DNA of 64,000 nt, taken from positions 4,030,001 through 4,094,000 of the forward strand of contig NZ_CP082161.1 in the NCBI RefSeq assembly GCF_023101665.1. The letters run 5' to 3'. Below the pieces are notes generated by a model. It did not search any database and was not told where the DNA came from. It saw only the letters and a list, made by a program, of their open reading frames with translations. A program made the translations under genes and the position numbers. This DNA comes from Bradyrhizobium sp. 195. Lineage in GTDB: Bacteria; Pseudomonadota; Alphaproteobacteria; Rhizobiales; Xanthobacteraceae. How positions within the stretch are numbered: the stretch's first letter is position 1; the number at the start of each line of letters is the position of its first letter. Positions 36,056 to 46,434 of the stretch are shown here, in pieces.

Positions 36056-37308
36056 GCAACGAGGCCGGCCAGGCGACAGCGCAAGGCGCGCCGCCGGTCC
36101 GGCGCGGCGCGGTGGCCTTCATCTTCGTCACCATCCTGCTGGACATGCTCGCGCTCGGCGTGATCATGCCGATCCTGCCTAAGCTGATCGAGAGCTTCGT
36201 CGACAACGACACCGCGCATGCGGCCCGCATCTTCGGCTTGTTCGGCACCGCCTGGGCGCTGATGCAGTTCGTGTTCTCGCCGCTGCTCGGCGCGTTGTCG
36301 GACCGCTTCGGGCGGCGGCCGGTGGTGCTATTGTCGAATTTTGGGCTCGCGGCCGACTACGTGCTGATGGCGCTGGCGCCGTCGCTGGTCTGGCTGTTCA
36401 TCGGCCGGGTGATCTCGGGCATCACCTCGGCGAGCATCTCGACCGCCTTCGCCTACATCTCGGATATCACACCGCCGGAGCGGCGCGCGGCGGTCTTCGG
36501 CAGGATTGGCGCGGCTTTCGGTGCGGGCTTCATCCTGGGGCCGGCGCTCGGCGGCCTGCTCGGCGACATCGATCCGCGCTTGCCGTTCTGGGCCTCGGCA
36601 GCCCTCAGCTTCGCCAATGCGCTTTACGGGCTCTTCGTCCTGCCCGAATCGCTCGCGCCCGACAAGCGCGCGCCGTTCCGCTGGCGAAGCGCCAGTCCGA
36701 TCGGGGCGCTGCGTCTGTTGCGATCCAATGCGGTGCTCTCCGCCTTGTCGGTCGTCAACTTCATCGCACAGGTTGCGCATGTCGTGCTGCCCTCGACCTT
36801 CGTGCTCTATGCGACCTATCGCTACGGCTGGGATTCCAAGACGGTGGGGTTGACGCTCGCCATGGTCGGCATCTGCGCCATGGTGGTGCAGGGGCTCGCC
36901 ATCGGCCCGATCGTGCGCGTGCTCGGCGAGCGGAACGCGCTGCTGCTGGGCCTGTGCTGTGGCGCGCTCGGCTTCGTGGTCCTCGGCGCGGCGCCGACCG
37001 GACCGCTATCCTGGATCGGAATTCCCATTTTGGCGCTGTGGGGCATCTCGGGTGCGGCGTCGCAAGCGCTGATGACGCGGCTGGTTGCGCCCGATCAGCA
37101 GGGTCAGCTGCAGGGCGCGACCGCGAGCGTGCAGAGCGTCTCGCAGCTCGTCGGCCCGTTCCTGTTCACGCTGACCTTTTCCTATTTCATCGGCGCCAGC
37201 GCGCCGCTGCATCTGCCCGGCGCGCCGTTCCTGCTCGCGGCGGCGTTGATGGTGGTCTGCGTGGCGATCGCGGTGCGGACGCTGGGCGGGACAAGAACGG
37301 TCTCGTAG
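36052..37308 (+). CDS. MFS transporter, TCR/Tet-like
   Basis: The 418-residue protein from GTG 36052 has twelve predicted membrane helices. Diagnostic sites are [15 protein letters not shown] in helix 1, the loop 2-3 motif [12 protein letters not shown] and [13 protein letters not shown] in helix 5, the drug-proton antiporter pattern of Tet(A)-type permeases. It probably exports an antibiotic-like compound with proton antiport; the substrate is unknown. The start codon overlaps the der stop by four bases. Confidence 0.85.
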   Translation: MSNEAGQATAQGAPPVRRGAVAFIFVTILLDMLALGVIMPILPKLIESFVDNDTAHAARIFGLFGTAWALMQFVFSPLLGALSDRFGRRPVVLLSNFGLAADYVLMALAPSLVWLFIGRVISGITSASISTAFAYISDITPPERRAAVFGRIGAAFGAGFILGPALGGLLGDIDPRLPFWASAALSFANALYGLFVLPESLAPDKRAPFRWRSASPIGALRLLRSNAVLSALSVVNFIAQVAHVVLPSTFVLYATYRYGWDSKTVGLTLAMVGICAMVVQGLAIGPIVRVLGERNALLLGLCCGALGFVVLGAAPTGPLSWIGIPILALWGISGAASQALMTRLVAPDQQGQLQGATASVQSVSQLVGPFLFTLTFSYFIGASAPLHLPGAPFLLAAALMVVCVAIAVRTLGGTRTVS

Positions 37309-37312
37309 TTTC

Positions 37313-37404
37313 GTAAGGTGGGCAAAGGCGCCATTGTGCCGTGCCCACCATCTCGTTCCGCATTCAAAGGGATCGTGGGCACGCTTCGCTTTGCCCACCC
37401 TACG
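37313..37404. repeat. Intergenic inverted repeat element, family C (GTGGGCA type)
   Basis: GTAAGGTGGGCAAAG (37313-37327) and CTTTGCCCACCCTAC (37390-37404) are inverted copies with one mismatch. Between them are inner dyads GTGCCCACCA and ATCGTGGGCAC, so the element can fold as a cloverleaf or two-stem structure. It lies after the MFS gene in the 241-base gap to the convergent binding-protein gene. Confidence 0.75.
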
Positions 37405-37424
37405 GCTGAGCCAAGCCTTCAGAA

Positions 37425-37538
37425 CCGTAGGGCGGATTAGCGAAAGCGTAATCCGCCATCTTGCGTGACGCGAGAGAAGTGGTGGGTTACGCCCTGCGGA
37501 CTGCGCGTCGCGCGGCCGCAGGGCTAACCCACCCTACG
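37425..37538. repeat. Intergenic inverted repeat element, family D (GGATTAGC type)
   Basis: CCGTAGGGCGGATTAGC (37425-37441) is mirrored by GCTAACCCACCCTACG (37523-37538), with inner dyads GCGTAATCCGCC and GGTGGGTTACGC. The same element occurs at 55319-55407 in simpler form. It lies immediately before the stop of the binding-protein gene, so it may also serve as a transcript end for both convergent genes. Confidence 0.75.
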
Positions 37539-37549
37539 TTTCTATGCGG

Positions 37550-38776
37550 TCACTTCTTCACCAGCGGGCAATCGCTGTCCTTGAGCGGCTTAGCGGCGTC
37601 TTCCGCTGAGATCGTGGCGATCTGCTTGTAATAGTCCCACGGTCCCTTCGACTCCTCGGGCTTCTTCACCTCGAACAGGTAAGCCGGGATGAGACGGCGG
37701 CCGTCCTGGCGCAGCGGGCCGTTGCCGAACAGCGGATCGTCGGTCGGCAGCTCCTTCATCTTGGCGACGACCTTGGCGCCGTCATGGGGATTGCCGCCGA
37801 GCGCTTCCATCGCCTTCAGATAGTGCAGCACCATCGCGTAATTGCCGGCCTGGGTCATCGACGGCATCGCGTTCTTGCTGGCCAGCGCCGAGAAGCGCTT
37901 GGACCATTCGCGGGTCTTGTCGTTCAGGTCCCAGTAGAAGGATTCGGTGAAGGTCAGGCCCTGCGCGGTCTTCAAGCCCAGCGAATGCACATCGTTGATG
38001 AACAGCAGCAGCGCGGCGAGCTTCTGGCCGCCCTGGACGATGCCGAACTCGGCCGCCTGCTTGATGGCGTTGGTGGTGTCGCCGCCCGCATTGGCGAGGC
38101 CGATGATCTTGGACTTCGACGATTGCGCCTGGAGCAGGAAGGACGAGAAGTCCGCCGTGTTGAGCGGGTGCTTGACGCCGCCGAGCACCTTGCCGCCATT
38201 GGCGGTGACGACGGCGCTGGTATCGCGTTCCAGCGCGTGACCGAACGCATAGTCGGCGGTGAGGAAGAACCAGCTGTCGCCGCCCGCCTTGGTCAGCGCC
38301 TTGCCGGTGCCGTTGGCGAGCATGTAGGTGTCGTAGGTATAGGAGACCGTGTTCGGCGTGCAGGCCTTGCCGGTGAGGTCCGCGGTGGCCGCGCCCGAAT
38401 TGAGCAGCACCGCATTCTTTTCCTTGACGAGGTTGCTGACTGCCAGCGCGACGCCGGAGCTCGGCGTGTCCGCGATCGCATCGACCTTATCGTTGTCGAT
38501 CCACTGCCGGGCGATGTTGACGCCGACGTCGGGCTTGTTCTGGTGATCGCCGCTGAGCACGTCGATCTTCCAGCCCTTCTTGAGCAGGCCGGAATCCTCG
38601 ACCGCCATCTTGATTGCGACCACGGAGTTCGGGCCGCCGATGTCGGCATAGAGGCTCGACATGTCGTTGAGCACGCCGATCTTGACGGTCTTGTCCTGGG
38701 CAAAGGCGGATGTGGCAAAACCGAAAGCGGCACAGGCCAGAAGGGCCGCGGAGCGGCGTGCGAACGTCGTCGTCAT
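37550..38776 (-). CDS. ABC transporter substrate-binding protein (Liv/urea-type, orphan)
   Basis: A 408-residue exported protein with a signal peptide (SAALLACAAFGFATSAFA, cleaved before QDKTVKIG) and a type-1 periplasmic-binding fold. It matches the liv-operon binding protein at 21258-22475 over the whole mature length, including RQWIDNDKVD, LANAGGDTTN and GPWDYYK. No permease or ATPase gene is adjacent, so it may use the liv importer or one elsewhere. It lies 167 bases downstream of the NHL protein gene on the same strand. Confidence 0.88.
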   Translation of the reverse strand: MTTTFARRSAALLACAAFGFATSAFAQDKTVKIGVLNDMSSLYADIGGPNSVVAIKMAVEDSGLLKKGWKIDVLSGDHQNKPDVGVNIARQWIDNDKVDAIADTPSSGVALAVSNLVKEKNAVLLNSGAATADLTGKACTPNTVSYTYDTYMLANGTGKALTKAGGDSWFFLTADYAFGHALERDTSAVVTANGGKVLGGVKHPLNTADFSSFLLQAQSSKSKIIGLANAGGDTTNAIKQAAEFGIVQGGQKLAALLLFINDVHSLGLKTAQGLTFTESFYWDLNDKTREWSKRFSALASKNAMPSMTQAGNYAMVLHYLKAMEALGGNPHDGAKVVAKMKELPTDDPLFGNGPLRQDGRRLIPAYLFEVKKPEESKGPWDYYKQIATISAEDAAKPLKDSDCPLVKK

Positions 38777-38883
38777 GAAAGGTTTCCTCCATTGTCAAAT
38801 ATGCGGACGGCTTTCTTGCGGAGCCTTGTTCCGGCTGATGGCTCTAGCCTGTCCCACGGCCGGCGGCAATGCGCCTAAAGCCG

Positions 38884-38908
38884 GATGACGCTGCGTCGTA
38901 GCGTCATC
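38884..38908. terminator. Hairpin between NHL protein gene and orphan binding-protein gene
   Basis: GATGACGCT (38884-38892) and AGCGTCATC (38900-38908) form a perfect 9-base stem with a 7-base loop. It follows the stop of the NHL gene by about 35 bases in the direction of transcription. No T-run is present, so termination is plausible but not certain; it could instead be part of the leader of the binding-protein gene. Confidence 0.45.
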
Positions 38909-38943
38909 GCTCGGTTAATTTTTGGACAAAATGCGTCAAGACG

Positions 38944-40089
38944 CTATTTGAGCGCGTCCGATGTCAGCTTGAATTTCTGGATGCGCTTTCCGGTGTCGAC
39001 CTCGGCGGTATAGACATTACCCTTGGCGTCAATCGCCATGGCGTGCACCCAGTGGAACTGACCAGCGTTGCGGCCGCTGTGCCCGAAGCTGCCGACCACG
39101 CTGCCGTCCTCGCGCTTGATGACCCTGATCTCGTTGTTCTCGCCGTCGGCGCTGAGCAGATAGGTCTGCTTCGGATCGGGCCAGATCGCGATGTCCCACA
39201 CCGCGCCGTTGCCGAGCGTGTTCTTCTCGAAGAAGAACTCCTTCACGAAGCTGCCGTCCTTCCTGAATACCTGGATGCGGTTGTTGATGCGGTCGCAGAC
39301 ATAGACGAGACCGTCATTGGCGAGCTTGACGCAGTGGACGGGATTGCCGAATTGCTGTGCGACCTGCGCCTTGGGGTCGTAAGGCGCCTGCTTGGCGTCG
39401 TCGGGCTTGTTGCCGTAGGCGCCCCAGTGCCGCTTGTAGGCGAGCGTGGTCGCATCGAACACGATGACGCGGCGGTTGCCATAGCCGTCGGCGACGTAGA
39501 TTTCATTCGCCCCCTTGTCGATCGCGGTTTCGGCGGGCTTGCCGAGCTGCGTCGTGTCGTTGCTGCCGAGGCTCGGCGCAATCTTGCCGATCTGGGCGAC
39601 GAACTTGCCGTCGAGCGTGAATTTCAGGATCGCGTTGTCGTTGTCGGCATTGCCGCCGACCCAGACGAAGCCGCGCTCGTCGACCTCGATGCCGTGCTCG
39701 CGGCCGACCCATTCGTAGCCCTGGCCTGGACCGCCCCAGGACCGCAGGAGATTGCCGTCGACGTCGAATTCGAGCACGGGCGGCGCCGACACGCAGCATT
39801 TCGAGCGTGGCGGGGTGAGGCTTGCGCCTTTCTCGTCGTCGGTGAGCGAGCGCGGGCGATGGATCACCCAGATGTGGCCCTGCCAGTCGACGGTGATGCC
39901 GCCGACCTGGCCGAGGATCCAGTTGTTGGGCAGCGGCTTTGGCCAGGCGGGATCGACCGCGAAGGTCGGCACGTCACCCGCGGTCGCGGTGCCAGGAAGC
40001 ACAAACGCGATGGCTGCGATCAGAATGGAGACGGCGTGAGAGACATTTGCGAGCGCACGTGCAAGATCTGCGCGATGCCATGAAGCCAT
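38944..40089 (-). CDS. Exported NHL-repeat beta-propeller protein
   Basis: A 381-residue protein with an N-terminal signal region (VSILIAAIAFVLPGTATAGD) and a six-bladed NHL-type propeller. Repeats are seen as GQVGGITVDWQGHIWVI, REHGIEVDERGFVWVGG, GANEIYVADGYGNRRVIVFD, HCVKLANDGLVYVCDRINNR and WVHAMAIDAKGNVYTAEVD. The family includes peptidyl-alpha-hydroxyglycine lyase-like propellers but no catalytic assignment is possible. Predicted location is periplasmic. The orphan binding-protein gene follows. Confidence 0.78.
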   Translation of the reverse strand: MASWHRADLARALANVSHAVSILIAAIAFVLPGTATAGDVPTFAVDPAWPKPLPNNWILGQVGGITVDWQGHIWVIHRPRSLTDDEKGASLTPPRSKCCVSAPPVLEFDVDGNLLRSWGGPGQGYEWVGREHGIEVDERGFVWVGGNADNDNAILKFTLDGKFVAQIGKIAPSLGSNDTTQLGKPAETAIDKGANEIYVADGYGNRRVIVFDATTLAYKRHWGAYGNKPDDAKQAPYDPKAQVAQQFGNPVHCVKLANDGLVYVCDRINNRIQVFRKDGSFVKEFFFEKNTLGNGAVWDIAIWPDPKQTYLLSADGENNEIRVIKREDGSVVGSFGHSGRNAGQFHWVHAMAIDAKGNVYTAEVDTGKRIQKFKLTSDALK

Positions 40090-40168
40090 GGCAACCTCCC
40101 TTTTTTGGCTTCACGGCTTGCTGCCGCCTAAGCGCGGGCAGTCAATCGCGGGGAGGCAGTCAAGTCAA

Positions 40169-40909
40169 TCAGGCCGGCGAACGGAAGCTCATCAGGTTGC
40201 GCGTCTTGTAATCGTAGAACTTGCCGGTCTCGGTCCAATCGGGCGCGCACATCGGCACGATCAATTCGGCGACCTGCTCGGGCGTATCGAGCGTCGCCGG
40301 GTCTTCGCCCGGCATCAGCGTGGCGCGCATGCGGGTGCGGACCGGGCCGGGGTTGAACAGATTGACGCGCAGCTTCGTGTTCGCGGTCTCCTGCGCCCAG
40401 GCGCGCGCCAGCGTCTCCAGCGCGGCCTTGGACGCCGCGTAGGGGCTGACATAGGCGGTGGCCTTGTTGGCGGCGCCCGAGGTGATGAACACGGCACGGC
40501 CGGCGTCGGACTGCTTCAGCAGCGGCTCCATGCAGCGGATCAGCTGGAAGTTCGCGGACACGTTGATCGCCATCACGTCGTTGAAGCTCTTCAGCTCGAT
40601 ATGACCGATCGGCGAGGAGGGGCCGAGCACGCCGGCATTGCCGACGAGGATGTCGAGCTTGCCGTAGCGCTCGTGCAGGCCGGCACCGAGACGCGCGATG
40701 CCGTCGGAATCGGTAAGATTGAGCGGCACCAGCGTGGCGCTGCCGCCAAGTTTGCGGATCTCGTCGTCGAGCTCTTCCAGCCCGCCCTGCGTGCGCGCCA
40801 CCGCCACGATATGCGCCCCGGCCTTCGCCAAAGCGAGTGCGGTGGCATAGCCGATGCCGCGCGAGGCGCCGGTGACGAGAGCGATGCGGTCAGCGAGGGG
40901 CTTTGTCAT
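40169..40909 (-). CDS. Short-chain dehydrogenase/reductase
   Basis: The 246-residue SDR has the NAD(P)-binding VTGASRGIGYATALA loop, NAGVLGP, and the catalytic triad of S (FITSGAANKA) and YAASK (Y and K). A C-terminal PVRTRMRATLMPGED region is of the classical type. It reduces or oxidises an alcohol/carbonyl; the substrate is unknown. It lies on the same strand as, and downstream of, purF and the Imm8-like gene, a place where this SDR type is frequently found in Bradyrhizobium-like genomes (inference). Confidence 0.88.
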   Translation of the reverse strand: MTKPLADRIALVTGASRGIGYATALALAKAGAHIVAVARTQGGLEELDDEIRKLGGSATLVPLNLTDSDGIARLGAGLHERYGKLDILVGNAGVLGPSSPIGHIELKSFNDVMAINVSANFQLIRCMEPLLKQSDAGRAVFITSGAANKATAYVSPYAASKAALETLARAWAQETANTKLRVNLFNPGPVRTRMRATLMPGEDPATLDTPEQVAELIVPMCAPDWTETGKFYDYKTRNLMSFRSPA

Positions 40910-40978
40910 GGCGGGGTTTTACAGGCGTGGATGGCCGGGACAAGCCCGGTCGAGACAAAATCCGACCGCATACCGGGG

Positions 40979-41332
40979 TCAGGGCTGGTAGTTCTCTAAT
41001 TCCCAAGAGCCGAGGAGGCCAACCTTTTCGGCCACCTCTTTCCAGCTGTTGCCCATGCATCGTTGGCAATAGCCACGCACGTATCGCTCAAGCGCAGGGT
41101 AGTCGTATTCCTTGACGAACAGGAAGTGTCTTCCCGGGACATGAGTGTCTTTCATGTTCTCCGCGAACCACTCCGGTGTGCACAAAGTGAATCCGAAAGA
41201 TTCCTCGCCCGGCCCGCCAGCCGGGCCGACCCTTGCAGAAATGTAGATTCCGAACGGCCCGTCACGCTGAAATCCTTCCAGCGATGGCGTGTCGCTGCAT
41301 GTCAGCTGCCTGAGATTGGCGACAACGACCAC
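40979..41332 (-). CDS. Orphan Imm8-like immunity protein
   Basis: With a GTG start at 41332 the product has 117 residues and matches the Imm8 immunity family: an opening strand MVVVANLRQLTCSDTPSLEG, PFGIYISARVGPAGGPGEES, FGFTLCTPEWFAENM, and a C-terminal helix NSWKEVAEKVGLLGSWELEN. Imm8 proteins neutralise polymorphic toxins in contact-dependent or type VI/other toxin systems. No toxin gene is adjacent. The frame also runs upstream through purF as a shadow, which is rejected. The gene is less GC-rich than purF, and starts ten bases after the purF stop. Ribosome site is weak. Confidence 0.7.
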   Translation of the reverse strand: MVVVANLRQLTCSDTPSLEGFQRDGPFGIYISARVGPAGGPGEESFGFTLCTPEWFAENMKDTHVPGRHFLFVKEYDYPALERYVRGYCQRCMGNSWKEVAEKVGLLGSWELENYQP

Positions 41333-41342
41333 GCTCGCGCCG

Positions 41343-42875
41343 TCAGCTCGCCTCGGCCAGCAGCGACAATTGCCGCGGCTGCTGCTCGGTCTGGGTCTGG
41401 TCGGTGAGGTGGGTCGGATATGCACCGGTAAAACAATGATCCGAGAACTTTGGGTTGGCGGGGTCGCGGCCGGGCTCGCCCATGGCGCGGTACATGCCGT
41501 CGATCGACAGGAAGGCGAGCGAGTCGGCGCCGATGATCTCGCGCATTTCCTCCAGCGAATGCGTCGCGGCCAGGAGGCCGCCGCGGTCGGGCAGGTCGAT
41601 GCCGTAATAGTCGGGATAGAGGATCGGCGGCGAGGCGAGGCGGAAGTGCACTTCCTTGGCGCCGGCATCGCGCATCATGCGCACGATCTTCTTCGAGGTG
41701 GTGCCGCGCACCAGCGAGTCGTCGATCAGGATGATGCGCTTGCCTTCGATCGCGGCGCGGTTGGCCGAATGCTTCATGCGCACGCCGGATTCGCGGATCG
41801 CCTGCGTCGGCTGGATGAAGGTGCGGCCGACATAGTGGTTGCGGATGATGCCGAGCTCGAACGGCACGCCGGAATGCTGGCTGTAGCCGACCGCGGCGGG
41901 CACGCCCGAATCCGGCACCGGCACCACGACGTCGATCGGCACGTGGCTCTCGCGCGCGAGCTGCGCACCGAAGGCCTTGCGGACCTCGTAGACCGAGCGG
42001 CCGTGCACGACGGAATCCGGACGGGCGAAATAGATGTATTCGAAGATGCAGGGACGCGGCGCCATCGGCGGAAACGGCTTGTGGATGTCCTGGCCGTTCT
42101 CGTCGAACACGATGACTTCACCCGGCTCGATGTCACGGACGAAGCGCGCGCCGATGATGTCGAGCGCGCAGGTCTCGGACGTCAGGATCGGGCAGCCGTC
42201 GAGCTCGCCGAGCACCAGCGGACGGATGCCGCGCGGATCGCGCGCGCCGACCAGCTTCTTGTTGGTCAGCGAGACCAGCGCATAGGCGCCTTCGATCTCG
42301 CGCAGCGCGTCGACATAGCGTTCGATGAAGCGGCCGCGCCGGGAACGCGCAACCAGGTGCAGGATCACTTCGGTGTCGGTGGTCGACTGCATCATCGCGC
42401 CGTGGCGCACGAGCTCGCGGCGCAGCGTCAGGCCGTTGGTGAGGTTGCCGTTATGGGCGACCGCAAGGCCGCCGGCATTGAGCTCGGCGAACAGCGGCTG
42501 CACGTTGCGCAGGATGGTGGCGCCCGTGGTGGAGTAGCGGACATGGCCGACGGCCATGTTGCCGGGCAGGCGGTCGATCACCTCGCGGCGGGAGAAGGTG
42601 TCGCCGACGAGGCCGAGCCGGCGTTCTGAGTGAAAACGGCTGCCGTCGTAGGAGACGATGCCCGCGGCTTCCTGGCCGCGGTGCTGAAGGGCGTGCAGGC
42701 CGAGCGCGGTGATGGCGGCGGCGTCGGGGTGACCGTAGATGCCGAAGACGCCGCATTCCTCGCGCAGCGTATCCCCTTCCAGATCGTCCTGAACCTCTAG
42801 CGCGGCCGGGCCTGGACCGGCGTTTGGATCGAGATCAAGTTGGGCGTCCTGGTCAGGGTGTCGCATCTCGTCCAC
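41343..42875 (-). CDS. purF: Amidophosphoribosyltransferase
   Basis: A 510-residue protein with an N-terminal glutaminase domain whose catalytic cysteine follows a leader of about 40 residues (EECGVFGIYGHP) and a C-terminal PRTase domain with the PRPP loop RIILIDDSLVRGTTS. It makes phosphoribosylamine from PRPP and glutamine, the first step of purine synthesis. The leader is removed in this enzyme class. ATG 42866 is an alternative start. It is immediately downstream of cvpA (19 bases), as in the E. coli operon. Confidence 0.95.
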   Translation of the reverse strand: MDEMRHPDQDAQLDLDPNAGPGPAALEVQDDLEGDTLREECGVFGIYGHPDAAAITALGLHALQHRGQEAAGIVSYDGSRFHSERRLGLVGDTFSRREVIDRLPGNMAVGHVRYSTTGATILRNVQPLFAELNAGGLAVAHNGNLTNGLTLRRELVRHGAMMQSTTDTEVILHLVARSRRGRFIERYVDALREIEGAYALVSLTNKKLVGARDPRGIRPLVLGELDGCPILTSETCALDIIGARFVRDIEPGEVIVFDENGQDIHKPFPPMAPRPCIFEYIYFARPDSVVHGRSVYEVRKAFGAQLARESHVPIDVVVPVPDSGVPAAVGYSQHSGVPFELGIIRNHYVGRTFIQPTQAIRESGVRMKHSANRAAIEGKRIILIDDSLVRGTTSKKIVRMMRDAGAKEVHFRLASPPILYPDYYGIDLPDRGGLLAATHSLEEMREIIGADSLAFLSIDGMYRAMGEPGRDPANPKFSDHCFTGAYPTHLTDQTQTEQQPRQLSLLAEAS

Positions 42876-42894
42876 GCCTCTCTTTTAGGGGCAA

Positions 42895-43524
42895 TCAACG
42901 CGCCGCAGGTTTCTCGATCAGTTTCTTCAAACTGTCACGAGCAGGTTTACTGTATCCGTCGCCACTGCCCGAGGGCTGCTGCTCGGAATCAGCTTGATCA
43001 TCATCTGGTTTGTTTTTCTTGAATCTCTTCAAGATGGTGTTCTCGGGGTCATCCGGCAAGAGCGACTTCAGCCAATCTCCCGTCGAATCAAGCACAGTTC
43101 GGGACTTTGCGCCGCGGACCCAATCCGGCTGCTGCTTGTCGGGAACCAGCCAGATGAAGAACTGGTAAGCTACCACGACGATCAAAAGGCCGCGAGCGAG
43201 GCCAAACAGGAAACCCAGGGTTCGATCCAGCGCGCCGATGCGCGAATCCAGGATCATGTCGGAGATCCGGACCGTAATCACGGAGACCACGACCAGGGTG
43301 CCGACAAATACGCCGGCGATCACGACCACGGTCGCGACGGTGTCGTTATTGAAGTAGGTCTTTGCGGTCGGCAGCAGCTTCGAGAACGAGTACAGCGTCA
43401 CGATCGCCGCGGCGCCCCAGGCTGCGATCGACAGGATTTCGCGCATGAAGCCGCGGACCAAGGCAAGCAGGCCCGAAATTAGCATCACACCGAGCAGGAT
43501 CAGGTCGAGGATGGTAACTGGCAT
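42895..43524 (-). CDS. cvpA: CvpA family inner-membrane protein
   Basis: A 209-residue protein with four N-terminal membrane helices (DLILLGVMLISGLLALVRGF, IAAWGAAAIVTLYSF, and two more around ATVVVIAGVFVGTLVVVSVI and GFLFGLARGLLIVVVAYQFF) and a soluble, acidic and polar C-terminal tail. CvpA is needed for colicin V export in E. coli and for envelope homeostasis. It is upstream of purF on the same strand, conserving the classic cvpA-purF order. Confidence 0.88.
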   Translation of the reverse strand: MPVTILDLILLGVMLISGLLALVRGFMREILSIAAWGAAAIVTLYSFSKLLPTAKTYFNNDTVATVVVIAGVFVGTLVVVSVITVRISDMILDSRIGALDRTLGFLFGLARGLLIVVVAYQFFIWLVPDKQQPDWVRGAKSRTVLDSTGDWLKSLLPDDPENTILKRFKKNKPDDDQADSEQQPSGSGDGYSKPARDSLKKLIEKPAAR

Positions 43525-43691
43525 CGGCTGGTCTGGTCCGCTCGTACTTCAAAGGTGCTCTAGCGAATCGGTGTTTGGCCGCTGCCCTAAAAGAGGGGCA
43601 GACGGCGTTCCCGGCAAGGCCGCAACCACGCAATCCCACGCTGCTTTTGTGACGGCTGTATAGCGGCGGGGGCCTCCGGCGTCACCTCCAC

Positions 43692-45137
<1,446 letters not shown>

Positions 45138-45207
45138 GGATGTGTTGAGTCGTTGCCCTGTGTAGGTGCTTAGCACGATCCGAGATGGGGGTGCGAAGCG
45201 TTCCTCG

Positions 45208-45618
45208 CTACCGCGCTCTCGGCAACTCGTCCTTGCGCTTGCAAAGCAGGTAGGATTTCCCGTCGATCTTGATCGTGCCGTTCGCGCCCGGCGCCAGCTT
45301 GATCGTGACCTTACTGCCGTTCACACCCTTGGTGTAATCGTCCCAGAACTCGAAGCAGGTGGCGGACAGCACGAGGCCGTTACCGGCCGGCGTCTTGCGG
45401 TCGATGCGGCAGTGGTTTTCGTAGCGATCGACCAGCGGGGCTGGCTTGCCCTTGATCACGTTGTCCAGGTCGATCATCGTCTTGCTGTCCGGGCCGTCGT
45501 TGTCGCGGCAATCCTTTTTCGTCGAGGCCCACAAGCCGTCGAACGGCTCCGCGGCCAACGCTGGCGATGTTGCGAAGAGGACGATTCCGGCGGCGGCGAT
45601 CATGGGAACGTTGCGCAT
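45208..45618 (-). CDS. Exported hypothetical protein
   Basis: A 136-residue protein with a clear signal peptide (MRNVPMIAAAGIVLFATSPA, cleavage near ALAA). The mature part contains four cysteines (CRDND, HCRIDRK, TCFEFWDD, LLCKRKD) that could form two disulfides and has small beta strands typical of secreted Bradyrhizobium hypothetical proteins. No domain was recognised. It lies between TauE/SafE and radA on the same strand, but far enough apart to be independent. Confidence 0.6.
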   Translation of the reverse strand: MRNVPMIAAAGIVLFATSPALAAEPFDGLWASTKKDCRDNDGPDSKTMIDLDNVIKGKPAPLVDRYENHCRIDRKTPAGNGLVLSATCFEFWDDYTKGVNGSKVTIKLAPGANGTIKIDGKSYLLCKRKDELPRAR

Positions 45619-45657
45619 GCAGGTCCTTTGCTCGGCGGTATGTCTCGGAGGCGGCAG

Positions 45658-46389
45658 TCAGAATGCGTTCAACAGCATCGTCACGCCGGCCGCCAGCATG
45701 ATGCCGTCCATCAACAGGCGGAACATCTCCGGCTTCAGGTGCAGCACGAAGCGCTTGGCGACGAAGGCGCCAACCATCAGCGATGAACCCGCGATCAATC
45801 CCTTCAGGGCGACATCGGCGGTCAGCGCCCCGAAGCGTTCGAACGTCACCGACTTGCTGAGATAAAGCCCCAACGACGAGGCCGCTTCGGTGGCGAGGAA
45901 GGCGCCCTTGCTGAGCCCATAGAACAGGAACAGCGGCACGCTGAGCGGGCCGGTCGAGACCACGATGCCGGTGAGATAGCCGATGATGGCGCCGCCGATG
46001 GCGAGGTGCCAGAGATTGGCCTTGAGGTCGTGCCGCGCCAGGAAGTGCCGCACCGGCACCATCGCGATCAGGAAAAGGCCGATGGCGAGATCGACGGCGC
46101 GCGAGGGCAGCGCCAGCAGCGTGCGCGCGCCGAGCGCTGCGGCTGGAATGCCGGTTACCGAATAGGCGGCGCAGGCCCGCCAGTCGACCTCGCGCCACCA
46201 GGCCAGGATCCGTGAAAAATTCGCCATGACGGAGGCCACCGCCATGATCGGCACGGCCTCCTTCGGCCCATAGGCATAGACCAGCACCGGCATCAGCATG
46301 ATCGACGATCCCGTGCCGACGATGCCTGAGATGGTGCCGGCGATGAGGCCGACGGTGAGGACGAAGAGGAAGGCCAAGGCAGTCTCCAC
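45658..46389 (-). CDS. TauE/SafE family membrane protein
   Basis: The 243-residue protein has about eight hydrophobic helices with the family glycine-rich first helix TVGLIAGTISGIVGTGSSIM and a second repeat near FYGLSKGAFLATEAASSLGL. Anion export, for example of sulfite or sulfoacetate, is the family role. No sulfur-metabolism gene is beside it. It is a distant paralogue of the exporter at 16266-17048. A 39-base gap separates it from the exported protein downstream. Confidence 0.85.
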   Translation of the reverse strand: METALAFLFVLTVGLIAGTISGIVGTGSSIMLMPVLVYAYGPKEAVPIMAVASVMANFSRILAWWREVDWRACAAYSVTGIPAAALGARTLLALPSRAVDLAIGLFLIAMVPVRHFLARHDLKANLWHLAIGGAIIGYLTGIVVSTGPLSVPLFLFYGLSKGAFLATEAASSLGLYLSKSVTFERFGALTADVALKGLIAGSSLMVGAFVAKRFVLHLKPEMFRLLMDGIMLAAGVTMLLNAF

Positions 46390-46434
46390 GAATCGGGAGA
46401 GTTTAGCCGTGGCCAGCGTTGCGGGCGATCCGTG

